Source: Scylla paramamosain (Eukaryota; Arthropoda; Malacostraca; Decapoda; Portunidae). Taken from it: 64,000 bases of DNA. Positions 43,294 through 53,216 of this stretch are shown one piece after another. The stretch covers positions 14,553,368 to 14,617,367 of the forward strand of contig NC_087183.1 in assembly GCF_035594125.1 (NCBI RefSeq), in the 5' to 3' direction. The notes below the pieces were generated by a model, which saw only the letters and a list, made by a program, of their open reading frames with translations, ran no database searches and was not told the DNA's origin. The translations under genes and the position numbers were made by a program. Each line of letters starts with the position of its first letter. Within the stretch, counting starts at the first letter, position 1.

Positions 43294-44890
43294 CACACAC
43301 ACCGCAAAGGGATGGCACGGCATGTTACTGCCCATCGCTCTCATTCCCTCATCACCACACAAAAAAAGTAACCACCATGTTTGTCGCCTCTTATCTTTCC
43401 CTCTTGGCAGCGTTCCAGCCATATCAGCACTTTAAAAATCTCTCGAGTTTCGTTATCACCAGCAAAACTGATGTGGGTGGAGAAGGTATTTAAATTCTTG
43501 AAGTAAACACACTTGAACTGGTGAAGTGAACCCATGAATGAGGGAAAGAATGAATGAAAATACGAAAACTAGACAAGACAAAAGATCATTTAGTATTTAC
43601 ATAGTTAAAAAGGAAGAGAGGTAAAAGTTGGAGATGAAAAATGAAGGATTAGTATTAGATTATTTCGGGTTAAAGGTAAGACAGTGCAATGAACGTAAAG
43701 GAGATGAGGCTTTTTAAGTAAGGGCAGTTTTTTCGTAAACTTTAGACGATGCAATGAACGTGGAGAGTTTTTTTTTTTTTTTTAGGAATGAATGAAGATT
43801 ATATTTGAGTCTAAAAAGAGAGTGGATAACATATGGTATTTTTTTTATTTATTTATCTATTTATTATATTACATTTTGTGACCAGCAGGTTTAATGTGTG
43901 ATTCATTTGGTCTTTATAGTCTTCATGTTATCTCTTCCTAGTTTTGATAAATAATAATAATAATAATAAAAAGTCCCAGTGATGAGCATTGTCTATTCCA
44001 CGTGTGTTTGTTGTGGTCTGTCAATGCCACGCAATCTCTTTCCTCCTGTAATCTCCCAGTGTTTCACGCCGCGCAAAAGCAAGTTACATGTCCAGCCTGC
44101 CGTCCTGAAACCCTGCACGTACGCTTGGTGTGCATCAGTGTCGACATCCGTGTAGGTCACTGGGTGTGGTCTGCGTGGCGCTCTATTATAAATCAAGCGA
44201 CACCAGACCTTGTAATAACGAAAGACCTTCCCCAGCGCAAATAATCGGTGACTACATATAGTAGAAGTTTGCATATTGCCTCATTTCTTGATTCAAAAGC
44301 GGTTACTGTAGATATAAAAAGCATTGCAGTAAGGATTAGTTATGACATTGTGTTCCTTTCAAAACGTAATGTATCTAAACTGAAATGAGTGCAATCGGTT
44401 GCTGAACGTGTTAGGAAACTATGGACGTCATATTAAAGCTCAAAGGTCTTGGTGGATGAGGTATTGAAATAACTGCCCACTTTCAAAACGTATGGAATCT
44501 AAAAAAAAAAAAAAAAAAAAAAAAAAATAGATAAGCAAACTTTTTAGGAAACACTCACGTAATACTAGGAAGGGAATAACAAAACTGGCAGACTGTACAG
44601 TTACGAGTATATAGAAAAAAGTCGACAAGTAGAGTTTTTTGGAAGTTATTGACAGACCATGTACCAAAATATAAATAAACAAATAAATAAAGAAATAAAT
44701 AAAAATAAGTAGATAGATAAATAAACTAAAATCAATCTATGGGCACTGGTGGAAAGGAAGTTACTGTATACGCAATAAGGAACAAATAACACCCAAACAG
44801 ACAGGTGCGAGTCCAGGTGTGAGAGCCGCTTAAGATAAAGAGGCGTGAACAGTCAAGTAATCCACCATGAACCTGAACATGAGTCAAAAC

Positions 44891-45340
44891 ATATTATGAA
44901 ACACTTCTGCGCCGCACCTCCACTACTTTCAAAAGGTTCTAGTTGAAGTTGTACTGATTTATAAGGGTATTTTTATTATTCCAGAGACAGATTGATGAGA
45001 TTTCTACGGTATTAACATGAGAAACGCTCTTGAGAACCCGGTTAATCATTTCTGTGGCCTTGGAAAATAGCAATGGTAAATAGTAGTAATGGTGTAGTTA
45101 TACGGTCTTTTTTTTAAGGACAGACTAACAAGATTTCTACATGATTGACTCGAAACACTTGAAAATCCGGCTAGTCATTCGTAGTCTGGAAAAAAGTCAT
45201 GTTCTCTTCATGTTTTCTTTTTTTTAAGGACATATGAACAAGTTTTCTACATTATTAACAGGAGAAGGGCTCTTGAGAATTCGGCTAACCATCTCTGTGA
45301 AAATAGTCGTGGTGAGAGAGCTAAGCGTTAATGAATGCGG
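44891..45340 (+). mobile_element. Dispersed inverted-end element, copy F, internally expanded
   Basis: Starts atgaaacacttctgcgccgc and ends ctaagcgttaatgaatgcgg, but is about 450 bp instead of about 200. The block running from aaggacag...aacaagatttctac to ccggctagtcattc is present three times in direct order (about 44985, 45115 and 45225), each more diverged. Confidence 0.7.
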
Positions 45341-45690
45341 ACCAAAAGCATGAAGCCCCGAAACGATCACTGTGACGAACCGCGTACTCTAACTAAGCCT
45401 TGCCGTGGCGCAGCAAGATAACAACGAGGACTGCAAATGCGCATTGTAGATTATTTAGTGATATGAGTAATTCACTGCCGGACTTAAGAAAGAAGAACAA
45501 GAAGAAGGTTTGACTCTGTAAATGTTCAAATAGATAAACAGAATAAACTGATAAGAATAAAACTGGAGCTGTACCTTGTGTATATGTAGTGTGTACATAA
45601 AATGAGAGTAAATATCAAAGCAAACAACATAAGAACGTGAATATTGACGCAAACATAACAAGAGGAACGTGAATTCCAAAAGAGACAGAA

Positions 45691-46055
45691 CAAGAACGCG
45701 AATACCAAAGCAAAGCAACAAGAACGCGAATACCAAAGCAAAGCAACAAGAACGCGAATACCAAAGCAAAGCAACAAGAACGCGAATACCAAAGCAAAAC
45801 AGAACAAGAACGCGAATACCAAAGCAAAACAGAACAAGAACGCGAATACCAAAGCAAAGCAACAAGAACGCGAATACCAAAGCAAAACAGAACAAGAACG
45901 CGAATACCAAAGCAAAGCAACAAGAACGCGAATACGAAAGCAAAACAGAACAAGAACGCGAATACCAAAGCAAAGCAACAAGAACGCGAATACCAAAGCA
46001 AAGCAACAAGAACGCGAATACCAAAGCAAAACAGAACAAGAACATGAATAACAAG
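45691..46055 (-). repeat. 28/30-bp minisatellite, open in all three - strand frames
   Basis: Twelve near-identical units begin with agaacgcgaataccaaagca at 45693, 45721, 45749, 45777, 45807, 45837, 45865, 45895, 45923, 45953, 45981 and 46009. Spacing is 28 bp when the unit ends aagcaaca and 30 bp when it ends aaacagaaca. Neither spacing form makes stops on the - strand, so three overlapping frames of 162-210 residues are open, all reading hydrophobic FALVFAFLL-type repeats. I treat this as a non-coding minisatellite. Confidence 0.85.
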
Positions 46056-46426
46056 GCAAACAGCACAAGTATCAGCAGTGATACCACCAGCGGGAGACCT
46101 CATCTGACCACCGCTAGGGAAGGTTAATTAATCATGAATGTCGAAGTGTCAGTATCGCTTTGCCCTTGAGGTGTTCTTGATAAGCACACAAGACTTGGAA
46201 CTGTATGTAGTCATTTAATGTGACCTTTATCAGTGGACCGACCTGTGTGTGTGTGTGTGTGTGTTTGTTTACTTCTCGCTGCTCTCGTTCACTTTCACTC
46301 ATTCTATCAATTGTTCACTCCAGGGACATTACAAGCTCGTGCCTTGTCTATGAGAACCTTACTGCATGGTTATCGCGCATTGCTACTCAGCTTTACGTGT
46401 TGATTTTAAACCCCAATTCCTTTCCC

Positions 46427-46481
46427 AGAGTGCTTAGAGAAATGTAACATTATAAAAATGCTACACTTCTCTAAGCACTCT
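46427..46481 (+). other. Short near-perfect hairpin
   Basis: The left arm agagtgcttagagaaatgta plus acatt and the right arm aatgctacacttctctaagc plus actct are inverted copies, 23 of 25 positions matching, around a loop of about 5 bases. It could be a tiny inverted-repeat element, a structured RNA or a precursor-like hairpin. Pairing stops sharply at both outer ends. Confidence 0.5.
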
Positions 46482-46820
46482 AAGGTTACCCTCCCCGCAC
46501 ACCCACCACTCCCCAGACTCTTCATTTTTATCTCTTCCGCCCACGCTTCCACTCCCTGTCTCCACCCGTTACCCACCTTTCTCTCTCTGCCACTCCGAGT
46601 TGCACTACATGTTTACTGACTTGCCCAGCGGCTTACATAATGACTGACAAAAAAATTAAAGATAAGTATTATCCATTCCTCGTTCTTATAAACATAAAGG
46701 AATATTCAACACATGCACAATGTGTCTTTTTCAACAGATATAAAAATAGATATAAAAGACCAGATTTTAGAGAATCTCGAGAAATGTCGATAAAAACCTT
46801 TATAATTTTTTTACTTACAA

Positions 46821-46832
46821 GCCTCCGTGGCA

Positions 46833-46877
<45 letters not shown>

Positions 46878-46894
46878 GAGCCCACCCGGGGGCG
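46821..46894 (+). tRNA. trnN: tRNA-Asn (anticodon GTT)
   Basis: 74 bases folding as a canonical cytosolic tRNA. The acceptor is GCCTCCG/CGGGGGC with one T-G wobble and discriminator G. The anticodon stem-loop is TTCGGCTGTTAACCGAA with GTT. The T arm is GGTGG/TTCGAGC/CCACC. The internal promoter A box (TGGCACAATCGG) and B box (GGTTCGAGCC) are intact. No intron and no encoded CCA. It forms the left end of the inverted repeat that ends in the second tRNA-Asn at 47403. Confidence 0.95.
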
Positions 46895-46898
46895 AATC

Positions 46899-46902
46899 TT
46901 TT
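46899..46902 (+). terminator. Pol III T4 terminator of the left tRNA-Asn
   Basis: TTTT five bases after the tRNA 3' end, the minimal RNA polymerase III termination signal. Confidence 0.6.
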
Positions 46903-47321
46903 GAAGCTTTTCCCAACACTCGTGGACTCCGGTGTGAAGCAGCGACGCGGTTCAGTCCTGTGACGCGTGTCACACAGGCTTGTCACGTGACTGTTGGTGT
47001 ATGAACACCACAAATAATATGTTGGCTGCAGACTTTTGGCAGGCTGCAACGGTGTGCGTGGCTACTTTCACCGCGCGCGTGAGTGGCGCTGGCCGGGCAG
47101 GTGAGCGTGAGGCGGGGGTAACAGGGGGTTGCATGTTGGAAGCGGTGAGAGCAGCTGCGCCGCCACGCACACCGTTGCAGCCTGCCAAAAGTCTGCAGCC
47201 AACATATTATTTGTGGTGTTCATACACCAACAGTCACGTGACAAGCCTGTGTGACACGCGTCACAGGACTGAACCGCGTCGCTGCTTCACACCGGAGTCC
47301 ACGAGTGTTGGGAAAAGCTTC

Positions 47322-47325
47322 AAAA
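47322..47325 (-). terminator. Pol III T4 terminator of the right tRNA-Asn
   Basis: Mirror image of the terminator at 46899-46902; TTTT on the - strand five bases after the tRNA. Confidence 0.6.
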
Positions 47326-47329
47326 GATT

Positions 47330-47346
47330 CGCCCCCGGGTGGGCTC

Positions 47347-47391
<45 letters not shown>

Positions 47392-47403
47392 TGCCACGGA
47401 GGC
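47330..47403 (-). tRNA. trnN: tRNA-Asn (anticodon GTT), inverted copy
   Basis: Identical in all 74 bases to the tRNA at 46821-46894, on the opposite strand. The same intact A and B boxes and acceptor stem indicate that both genes are potentially functional. Confidence 0.95.
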
Positions 47404-47788
47404 CTGAAACACAGGGAGTTGTAATAGGTATATGTACCAACACATATTTACATTTTTTTTATAAGATAAGTTGTCAGCAATTTACCTGTTTATGCCAAAG
47501 TGGAGGTTATCAAAAAACACACTGGCATAACAGGAAACTGCTACATGATCTCTCTCGACTCATCTCACGGAGCCGACCACTCACTACAGTCCCTCACAGG
47601 GTCACACACAAGTAATAACTGAAGATGACTAAGGTGACTCGACGCCCTTTCTTCTCTATACTGAAACTGACCTGAGTAGGAAGAGGGTTATGCTGTACTG
47701 ACCTGCCCCCTCTCCTGCCCTCACTAGTGACTGCTTTCTGCTTTTCTGCGAAGACGTGAAACAGCGGTACATCAGATAACATGACAAT

Positions 47789-47860
<72 letters not shown>

Positions 47861-49630
47861 ATCCTACCTAGTATGTAACATGTACCTTACAGATATGTTA
47901 AGTGTTTTGTTACCATGTTGCCGTAACTTTATAAATGTACTTACTATATTGCTGCTCTTGCAAAATAAATAAAAGTTAATGAAAATTCCTTTAATTCACT
48001 ATAACCATTAACACAAAAATAACAAGGAATTGTGAAAATGTTCAGAGGAGAAAGAACTACAAGCAGAGAAAGAGGAGGAGGACGTAAGAAAAGAGAAGGG
48101 AAAGAGAAGGACTGAGGAAAGAAGAATAGAGAAAGATAAGGACGATGAAAGATGAGAAGGGAGAATGAAGAGGGAAGAAAGAGGAGAAGAAGAATTAGAG
48201 AAAGAGAAGAAGGACGAAAGAAGGAAGGAAAGAGGACAAAAGAGGACGGAGAAAGAGAGGGAGAGAGAGTAGGAGGAAGGAAAAAGGAGGACTAAAGAAG
48301 GGAGGAGAGAAAGAGGAGGATGAAAGAAGGGAAAGGAGAAAGAGGACACACAGAAGAAAGACAAGAAGGAGAGAAAGAAGAGGAAAGATAGGCTTCCTTC
48401 AGGGGGAGACAATGGGACTCACTCATTTTTAACTTGTTTCTCATAAAAATTTTCGTTTTCTGTAAACGTCCAATAAAAAAAAACGAACAAAATTCATGGC
48501 ATACTATACTAAACATGTGAATGCTCAAATTTATCTCATGACAAGAAGCCGAGGGCATAAGTGTTTCGGAATACGGCCTTTGTCTGGTTCACGTGTGGGA
48601 CTGCCGGCCTGCTATACAGACAGGTAGATAGACTTAATCACATACGGGTCTCCTAGCTCCTCGCTACACTAAAGCAGCATAAGGCAAGATGCAGCCTTGC
48701 CTTATGGAGACGCCGTGACGCACTTCCCACTGAACGAGAGTGGGAAGCAAACTTTGGGTGGTGTGTGGTGTGGGCGCTTTCGGGATCAAACAGGAAGCCG
48801 GGTCGGGAGTTGAGCCACTGATCATTCAATTGCCTGCCCGTTAAGTGGCCTCCAGTGCACCGCTCAAGTCACAGAGGAAATGCAATACAACAACACTGTT
48901 TAATGAAGGAAGTGCGCACGAGTCACTTGTCAGGGAAGGATCTCCAACACATGTCAGTGACAGGATAATTGTAGTGCGGGGAATCAAAGGACTAATTAGC
49001 GTGGTTAGACAACTGTGCGGCTCACCGACTGGTCTTGTTGGTCTCCGTGTTGTGGCCGCGACCGCCGCATCGCTCGCTCCTTCCTTCATTCTAGACACTG
49101 GTTGGCTGCACACTGCAAGGAGAGGAGTCAGGTCGCTCCTCTGGGGTCACGTGAAGGTGTAATGACGCACAGCGATTCCAAAGGCAGCACTCACTCCTCC
49201 ACGCCGAGGCCTGGTGGAGCCTGCAAGAGCTTGGAGGAGTTCCGGCTCTTCAAACAAAGCACGTCTCCCATTTTCCTCACAAAGAGTCAATGCATCATCG
49301 TTTTCTGAGACACAATCAAGTCCAGAAATGGGCCTCGCGGGCAAAGCGTCGCCGGACACAGCCGAGTCACTATTGAGTTAATGACCCATTTTTCCCGAGG
49401 CGCCTTCCATTGACACTCCGACGTGATGTAGTGTGCCCTTTTTCTCCGCAATGCCTTCAAGCCATCAGTCCCATTAACGCTGACGTTCTCATTTCATGGC
49501 TTAAAGCTGTAAAAGCGACGTTTTCTATTGGTAAACACAGCAAGGACACGATCAATACCCTTCCGGTGACCGTCCACAAGCCTCCTCTGCCCAGAACACC
49601 TGACCATCTCCCTCCAGACAGCCGCTCGCC
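47404..49630. other. Intergenic region upstream of the lectin gene
   Basis: Contains a (GA)n array at 47793-47858, a purine-rich tract at 48040-48390 and an end fragment of the dispersed inverted-end element near 48559-48577 (aagtgtttcggaatacgg). No supported gene. The promoter of the lectin gene presumably lies at the right end, but I see no TATA box I would defend. Confidence 0.55.
47793..47858 (+). repeat. (GA)n array
   Basis: Pure GA array of 66 bases. Confidence 0.95.
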
Positions 49631-50992
49631 ATGTCGCCGCTGCCTCCGCCCCTGCCACTCCTGGTGGCGCTGCTGGCGCTGCTGGGGGCAGCCCCGCTTG
49701 CCGCCGCCGAGGTGAGCGAGGCCGTGTGGCACCGGGCGCTGGTCTCGCAGGCGCAGCTCGACGCCGCCGCCACGTCTGAAAGGTTCCTGGTGGCTGATGA
49801 GATCCTGTGCGCCGCCCTGGCCAACGCCGTCCCCTGGTGTCACCTGCTGACCCACGAGGGCACCACCTGTGTCCTGTACGACGTGGTGGTGGACAGTCTG
49901 GACGCCGCCGCCGCCGACGCCGCCACGCCCTGCAGGACCCGCCACCGCAACGGTGAGACGCCCGCGCCCGCCGCCCTTCCCCCCACTCAGCCCGTCACGT
50001 GTCAAGCCAGTGTGTGCTGTCCCCAGTAATGTTCCCACTCAGCCCTCAGTAATGTTTCCACTCAGCCCCAGTAATGTTCCACCTCAGCCCCTTACAGTAG
50101 TGCGTCCCTTGCCGCAGTGTGTGTCGTGGAGGGCGTGCCGGTGCCTCACGGGTCCATGGTGGATCACCAGTGCCTCCCCGCCCTCTGCTGGAATGGTGCC
50201 ATCATTCCCGCCCCAGCAGGCACAGGTGAGTGTTTGCTGACACACAGGTGAGCCTCAGAGTGCTGGGGTTCCTCCCTCAGGATGGCAGGAGCCTCAGTCA
50301 CTCCTTCTCCCCAACAGTGTCGACCGCATGCGACGGTGACTTCGCGCAAGACCCCCTTGGCTGTGTTTACCTGCACCAGGTGGCGATGGGCTGGTGCGAG
50401 GCTCGCTACCGCTGCGGCACTCTCGGCGCCGACCTCGCCGTCGTCTCGGCTTCAGATTTTGCAGTTCTGCAAGCTTTCCTGGACAACAACGCGGCGAATG
50501 AGGGTGAGTTCCTGAAGGAAGGCAACACACGGCTGTATACTTGGCCGCTGTTATGAGTGAGGAAATGAAACAATGAACAGATAAGTCTAAGACGTTAGTT
50601 GAATTTAACAGAACTAATCATCCTACACTTGTATATACTCGTACGCTCACTGTTTCATTTTAACTGTACTGACCAAACGAGAGCCACCCTGTTGGTTCTG
50701 AGTGGTAAAACCAGTACTGATGCAAGAGTAAACTTGCAAAAAAATGAAGTAAAACGTAGTCAGGAAAGGTGAGTCTAAGCCTTGCACTGTTCGGTCCTCA
50801 GAGATATGGGTGGGGGTGAAGGGACGCAAGTGGTTGGACGGTCGTGACGTGGAAAACTCAATGTGGGGTGGCGACGATCCCAACGGCGACCCGGAGGACT
50901 GTGGGCGCATGAGGATCTTTTCTGAGGGCTACATGCTTGCTGACATGACCTGTGAGCGGATCATTAAATTCCTGTGCATGAGGTCAGGCTAG
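49631..50992 (+). CDS. Secreted C-type lectin-like protein, complete, 4 exons
   Basis: Exons: 49631-49952, 50118-50225, 50318-50503, 50802-50992. All introns are phase 1 with AG/GT borders; the product has 268 residues. Residues 1-26 form a signal peptide (Leu-rich core, likely cleavage after APLAAA). Residues 27-107 carry four Cys in a PAN-like arrangement. Exon 2 (108-144) is a small VWC-like half module (VEGVPVPHGS, CLPALCWNG). The C-type lectin domain spans about 148-264: GCVYLH start, GWCEARYRC, W-V-G-V, W-GG-DDPN, EDC, then MTC and FLC as final cysteines. The usual EPN/QPD sugar motif reads DPN (231-233) and the WND motif reads LAD (251-253), keeping the Asp. Arthropod members act in pathogen recognition or other extracellular binding; the ligand here is unknown. 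Start context gcc-ATG; no earlier in-frame ATG was used. Confidence 0.9.
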
Positions 50993-51064
50993 GCTCCGAA
51001 TAATTGTTCTGTATTGTCAACCGTTTCGGCTTCTTGTTTCTACTACATGTAACACAGGATCTGC

Positions 51065-51395
51065 ATACTAGTGATTAAATTTTACAGGTTGTTTTCAGGA
51101 TTCTAGTGGTAGTTCAACAAGGATACTGCACTTTTAACAGGTTTATTCGAAGTCAATGGGGGTTTTCAAGTGTTTTCACGGTTTCAGTGGTTGTAATGGT
51201 AGTTAACAAGGACTCTGCAATTTTAACAGCTTCTTTTGGAAGTTACTGTGGTTCTCAAGTGTATTTTGACGGTTCCAGTGGTTGTAGTGGTAGTTTAACA
51301 AGGACTCTGCACTTTTAACAGGTTCTATTGGAAGTTCTCAAGTGTGTTTTGACAGTTCTATTGGTTGTAGTGGTAGTTTAACAAGGACTCTGCAT
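51065..51395 (+). repeat. About 90-bp tandem repeat derived from the dispersed element
   Basis: Three full units and a partial one. The landmark ggtagtttaacaagg recurs at 51108, 51198, 51289 and 51372 (spacing 90, 91, 83). Each unit carries acggttccagtgg, ttaacaaggactctgcactt and ttaacaggttct, which resemble the interior of the dispersed inverted-end element. It starts about 70 bases after the lectin stop codon and may be part of its 3'UTR. Confidence 0.7.
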
Positions 51396-51784
51396 TCTGA
51401 GCTCAGACGGGCAACAAAGTGTGGCGCTTTTTGTGGCGACTCGTGGCGGTGATCGCTCCCTGCAGACTGTGAGTGGGAGGGAAAGGTTCACTTGATGATG
51501 CGGACAGTCTGACCTTGAGAGCTGACCCGAGATGACGCAGGAGCACTTCTTCCGGGTTCTGCTAGCGAGAGTGACGCTGGACGGGGTGACGCAAGCTGTC
51601 GTGGTTATTCTGAGCTCATGACATGTATCACCCGCCCCTCTGCACTGTGGCTGTTGTGCACTAGGCGAGTGAGCAGGGAGTAATTAGCAGGTAGATTTTA
51701 ATTCTCACAGTTTTTTTAAGAGCCGAGTCATGGCCAGGTGTGGTTAAGGAATTCGTCATTTGTAATTTCATCCACTTTCCTCTG

Positions 51785-51912
51785 TCTTTTTATGTAAGAG
51801 GGGGTCTGGTCAAGAGCAACAGAAAGGCTGAAAAAGGCCCACTGCCAGTCCCCAGAGTAGTCAAAAGGATGATCCAGAGTTATGAGGGAAAACGTCCTTT
51901 GAAAACTCCTTG
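51785..51912 (+). mobile_element. SINE-like dispersed repeat, copy 2 (uninterrupted)
   Basis: ctttttatgtaagagggggt, ggtcaagagcaacagaaagg, aggcccactgccagtcccca and tcaaaaggatgatccag are contiguous here. In copy 1 at 34111 the same order is split by a MITE. No coding capacity. Confidence 0.6.
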
Positions 51913-52189
51913 CTTTGACGACACAGAAAACCTAGAAAAGTTTTGCTTAATCATTCAAGACACTTATACTTTAAGAATTAAACAGACACTGGAATCTGTA
52001 CATTACATACTTTGTTTTCTTTCTAGCACATTCCAGAATCCAACCCACCATATTTTCATCCACAGTGTACTTTTTTTTTTTTCCAGCACATCCCACAGTC
52101 CTGCCCATCTCGTTACCATGTTATGTGTTCTTTATTCAGTCTCCATCACCAGTGCAGCATTACAGCCACAAGAACACGATATATTCGAG

Positions 52190-52745
52190 ACCAAGGGAGG
52201 TAAGCAAGTCCTATGCCCTCAAATACTCAAGCTCAGAAGATGTCACGCATATCCAAGTGTTCATTTATGTAAGTTCAGAGGATACCAATGTCTGTCGTCT
52301 TGTATCCATGTCTAAGACCTCTTATATCCAAGCTAAGGTGAGTTGTGCATGTCTGGTTTCCGACGTCCAGTTACAAAGAGGATATTTATGGTTAAGTCTT
52401 CTTCTATACAGCCCACAGAGGAACACACGTCTAAATCTTACATCGATGCCAAAGAGGAATATCCATGTCTAAGCAGTCCAAGGCTGATTAATACACACGT
52501 CTGAATCTTTCAAAATCCATCCATAAACATGGTATATATATATATGTCCGATTCTTCAGGTATCCAATTAAAGGAGAGATATACATGTCCTAATTCCCCA
52601 AATATCCAAGATGAAGTTTGAATCTTGAAATGTCTGAGGATAAGCAAGTCTATGTCGTCTTACATCCAAACTGAACTGAAAAGATGTAAGCATGTCTGAA
52701 CACTCAAATGTCCAGGGCTAAGGAAGATACACATGTCTGAGTCCC
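52190..52745 (+). repeat. Decayed minisatellite with 40-55 base units
   Basis: About ten very diverged units carry variants of catgtctgaatcttcaaata, tccaagctaaggaagatac or aagcatgtctgaacactcaa. Unit length varies, so this is an old array. Short open frames here have no domain-like pattern. Confidence 0.55.
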
Positions 52746-52854
52746 CCTTCCATGTCTTCCTCTCACGCCAAGTCACGAGGATCAGGAATTGTTACGTACA
52801 GGTGGTCCACTCCTCTTGTTTACCTCTGAAGTTCCTGTTTAAAAATTACCTTTT

Positions 52855-53160
52855 CCTTTCATCAGCTGCTAATACAGAGACGGTTGTTTTCTAAGATTCC
52901 AGTATGGTCTTCTGCAGCAAAGAGAGTGTGGGATATACTATTATTTCTTTTTTTCATTAGCTGTTGATATAGGGAGGCAGCTGTGTTATAGGATTCCAGC
53001 AGGGCTTCCTTCAGTAGTAAAGAGAATACAAATGTGTAGGACATAACATTGCCCTTTTTTCCCATCAGCTGTTAGTGTAGAGGGATCACTGTGCCCTCTG
53101 GAATTCTAAAAGAGTCTTCTTCAGTAGTAATTAAGGTGTAGGGGTGTGGGACATTTCAGG
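52855..53160 (+). repeat. Three-copy tandem repeat of about 100 bp
   Basis: Units begin tttcatcagctgctaataca (about 52857), ttcattagctgttgatatag (about 52955) and cccatcagctgttagtgtag (about 53060). Each then runs through a gattccag- or gaattcta-type block and a cttcagtagtaaag-type block to a gtgtgggaca-type end. Confidence 0.65.
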
Positions 53161-53210
53161 GCACATCACCACGTACAGTACAAACACGCACACGCACACA
53201 TTCAGGTTTG

Positions 53211-53216
53211 TTTATT
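53211..53216 (-). promoter_or_regulatory. Candidate poly(A) signal of the CPAP1-like gene
   Basis: TTTATT on the + strand reads AATAAA on the gene strand, about 750 bases after the stop codon at 53964. The segment between would be the 3'UTR. Confidence 0.35.

Larger units (their letters stand above)
30744..46820. other. Long repeat-rich intergenic region
   Basis: About 16 kb between the IAP 5' end and the tRNA palindrome, with no supported protein gene. It contains purine-rich degenerate minisatellites at about 31400-31790, 34900-35380 and 37680-38180; MITE and other dispersed repeats at 34111-34440, 36479-36676 and 44891-45340; small duplications at 32223/33093 and 39308/39388; degenerate tandem units at about 40030-40500; a CAGT-like run at 43010-43130; and a 28/30-bp minisatellite at 45691-46055. 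The remaining sequence is AT-rich and featureless to my reading. Confidence 0.6.
46821..47403. repeat. Long perfect inverted repeat with tRNA-Asn at each end
   Basis: The arms 46821-47062 and 47162-47403 (242 bp each) are reverse complements with no mismatch that I could find, around a 99-bp GC-rich spacer at 47063-47161. The arms begin exactly at the first base of each mature tRNA; the bases just outside (46820 and 47404) no longer pair. Each arm holds one tRNA-Asn plus 168 bp of its 3' flank, so the two genes face each other. Confidence 0.9.

Noticed and set aside
45455..46127. Multi-frame hydrophobic repeat proteins on the - strand
   Set aside because: Three equally long frames over the same minisatellite, with unit lengths that shift register, cannot all be selected. 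No start, splice or domain evidence supports any of them.
46840..47384. Open frames crossing the tRNA palindrome (69-134 codons, identical C-termini)
   Set aside because: The identical peptides on the two strands are a by-product of the inverted repeat and read through tRNA sequence.
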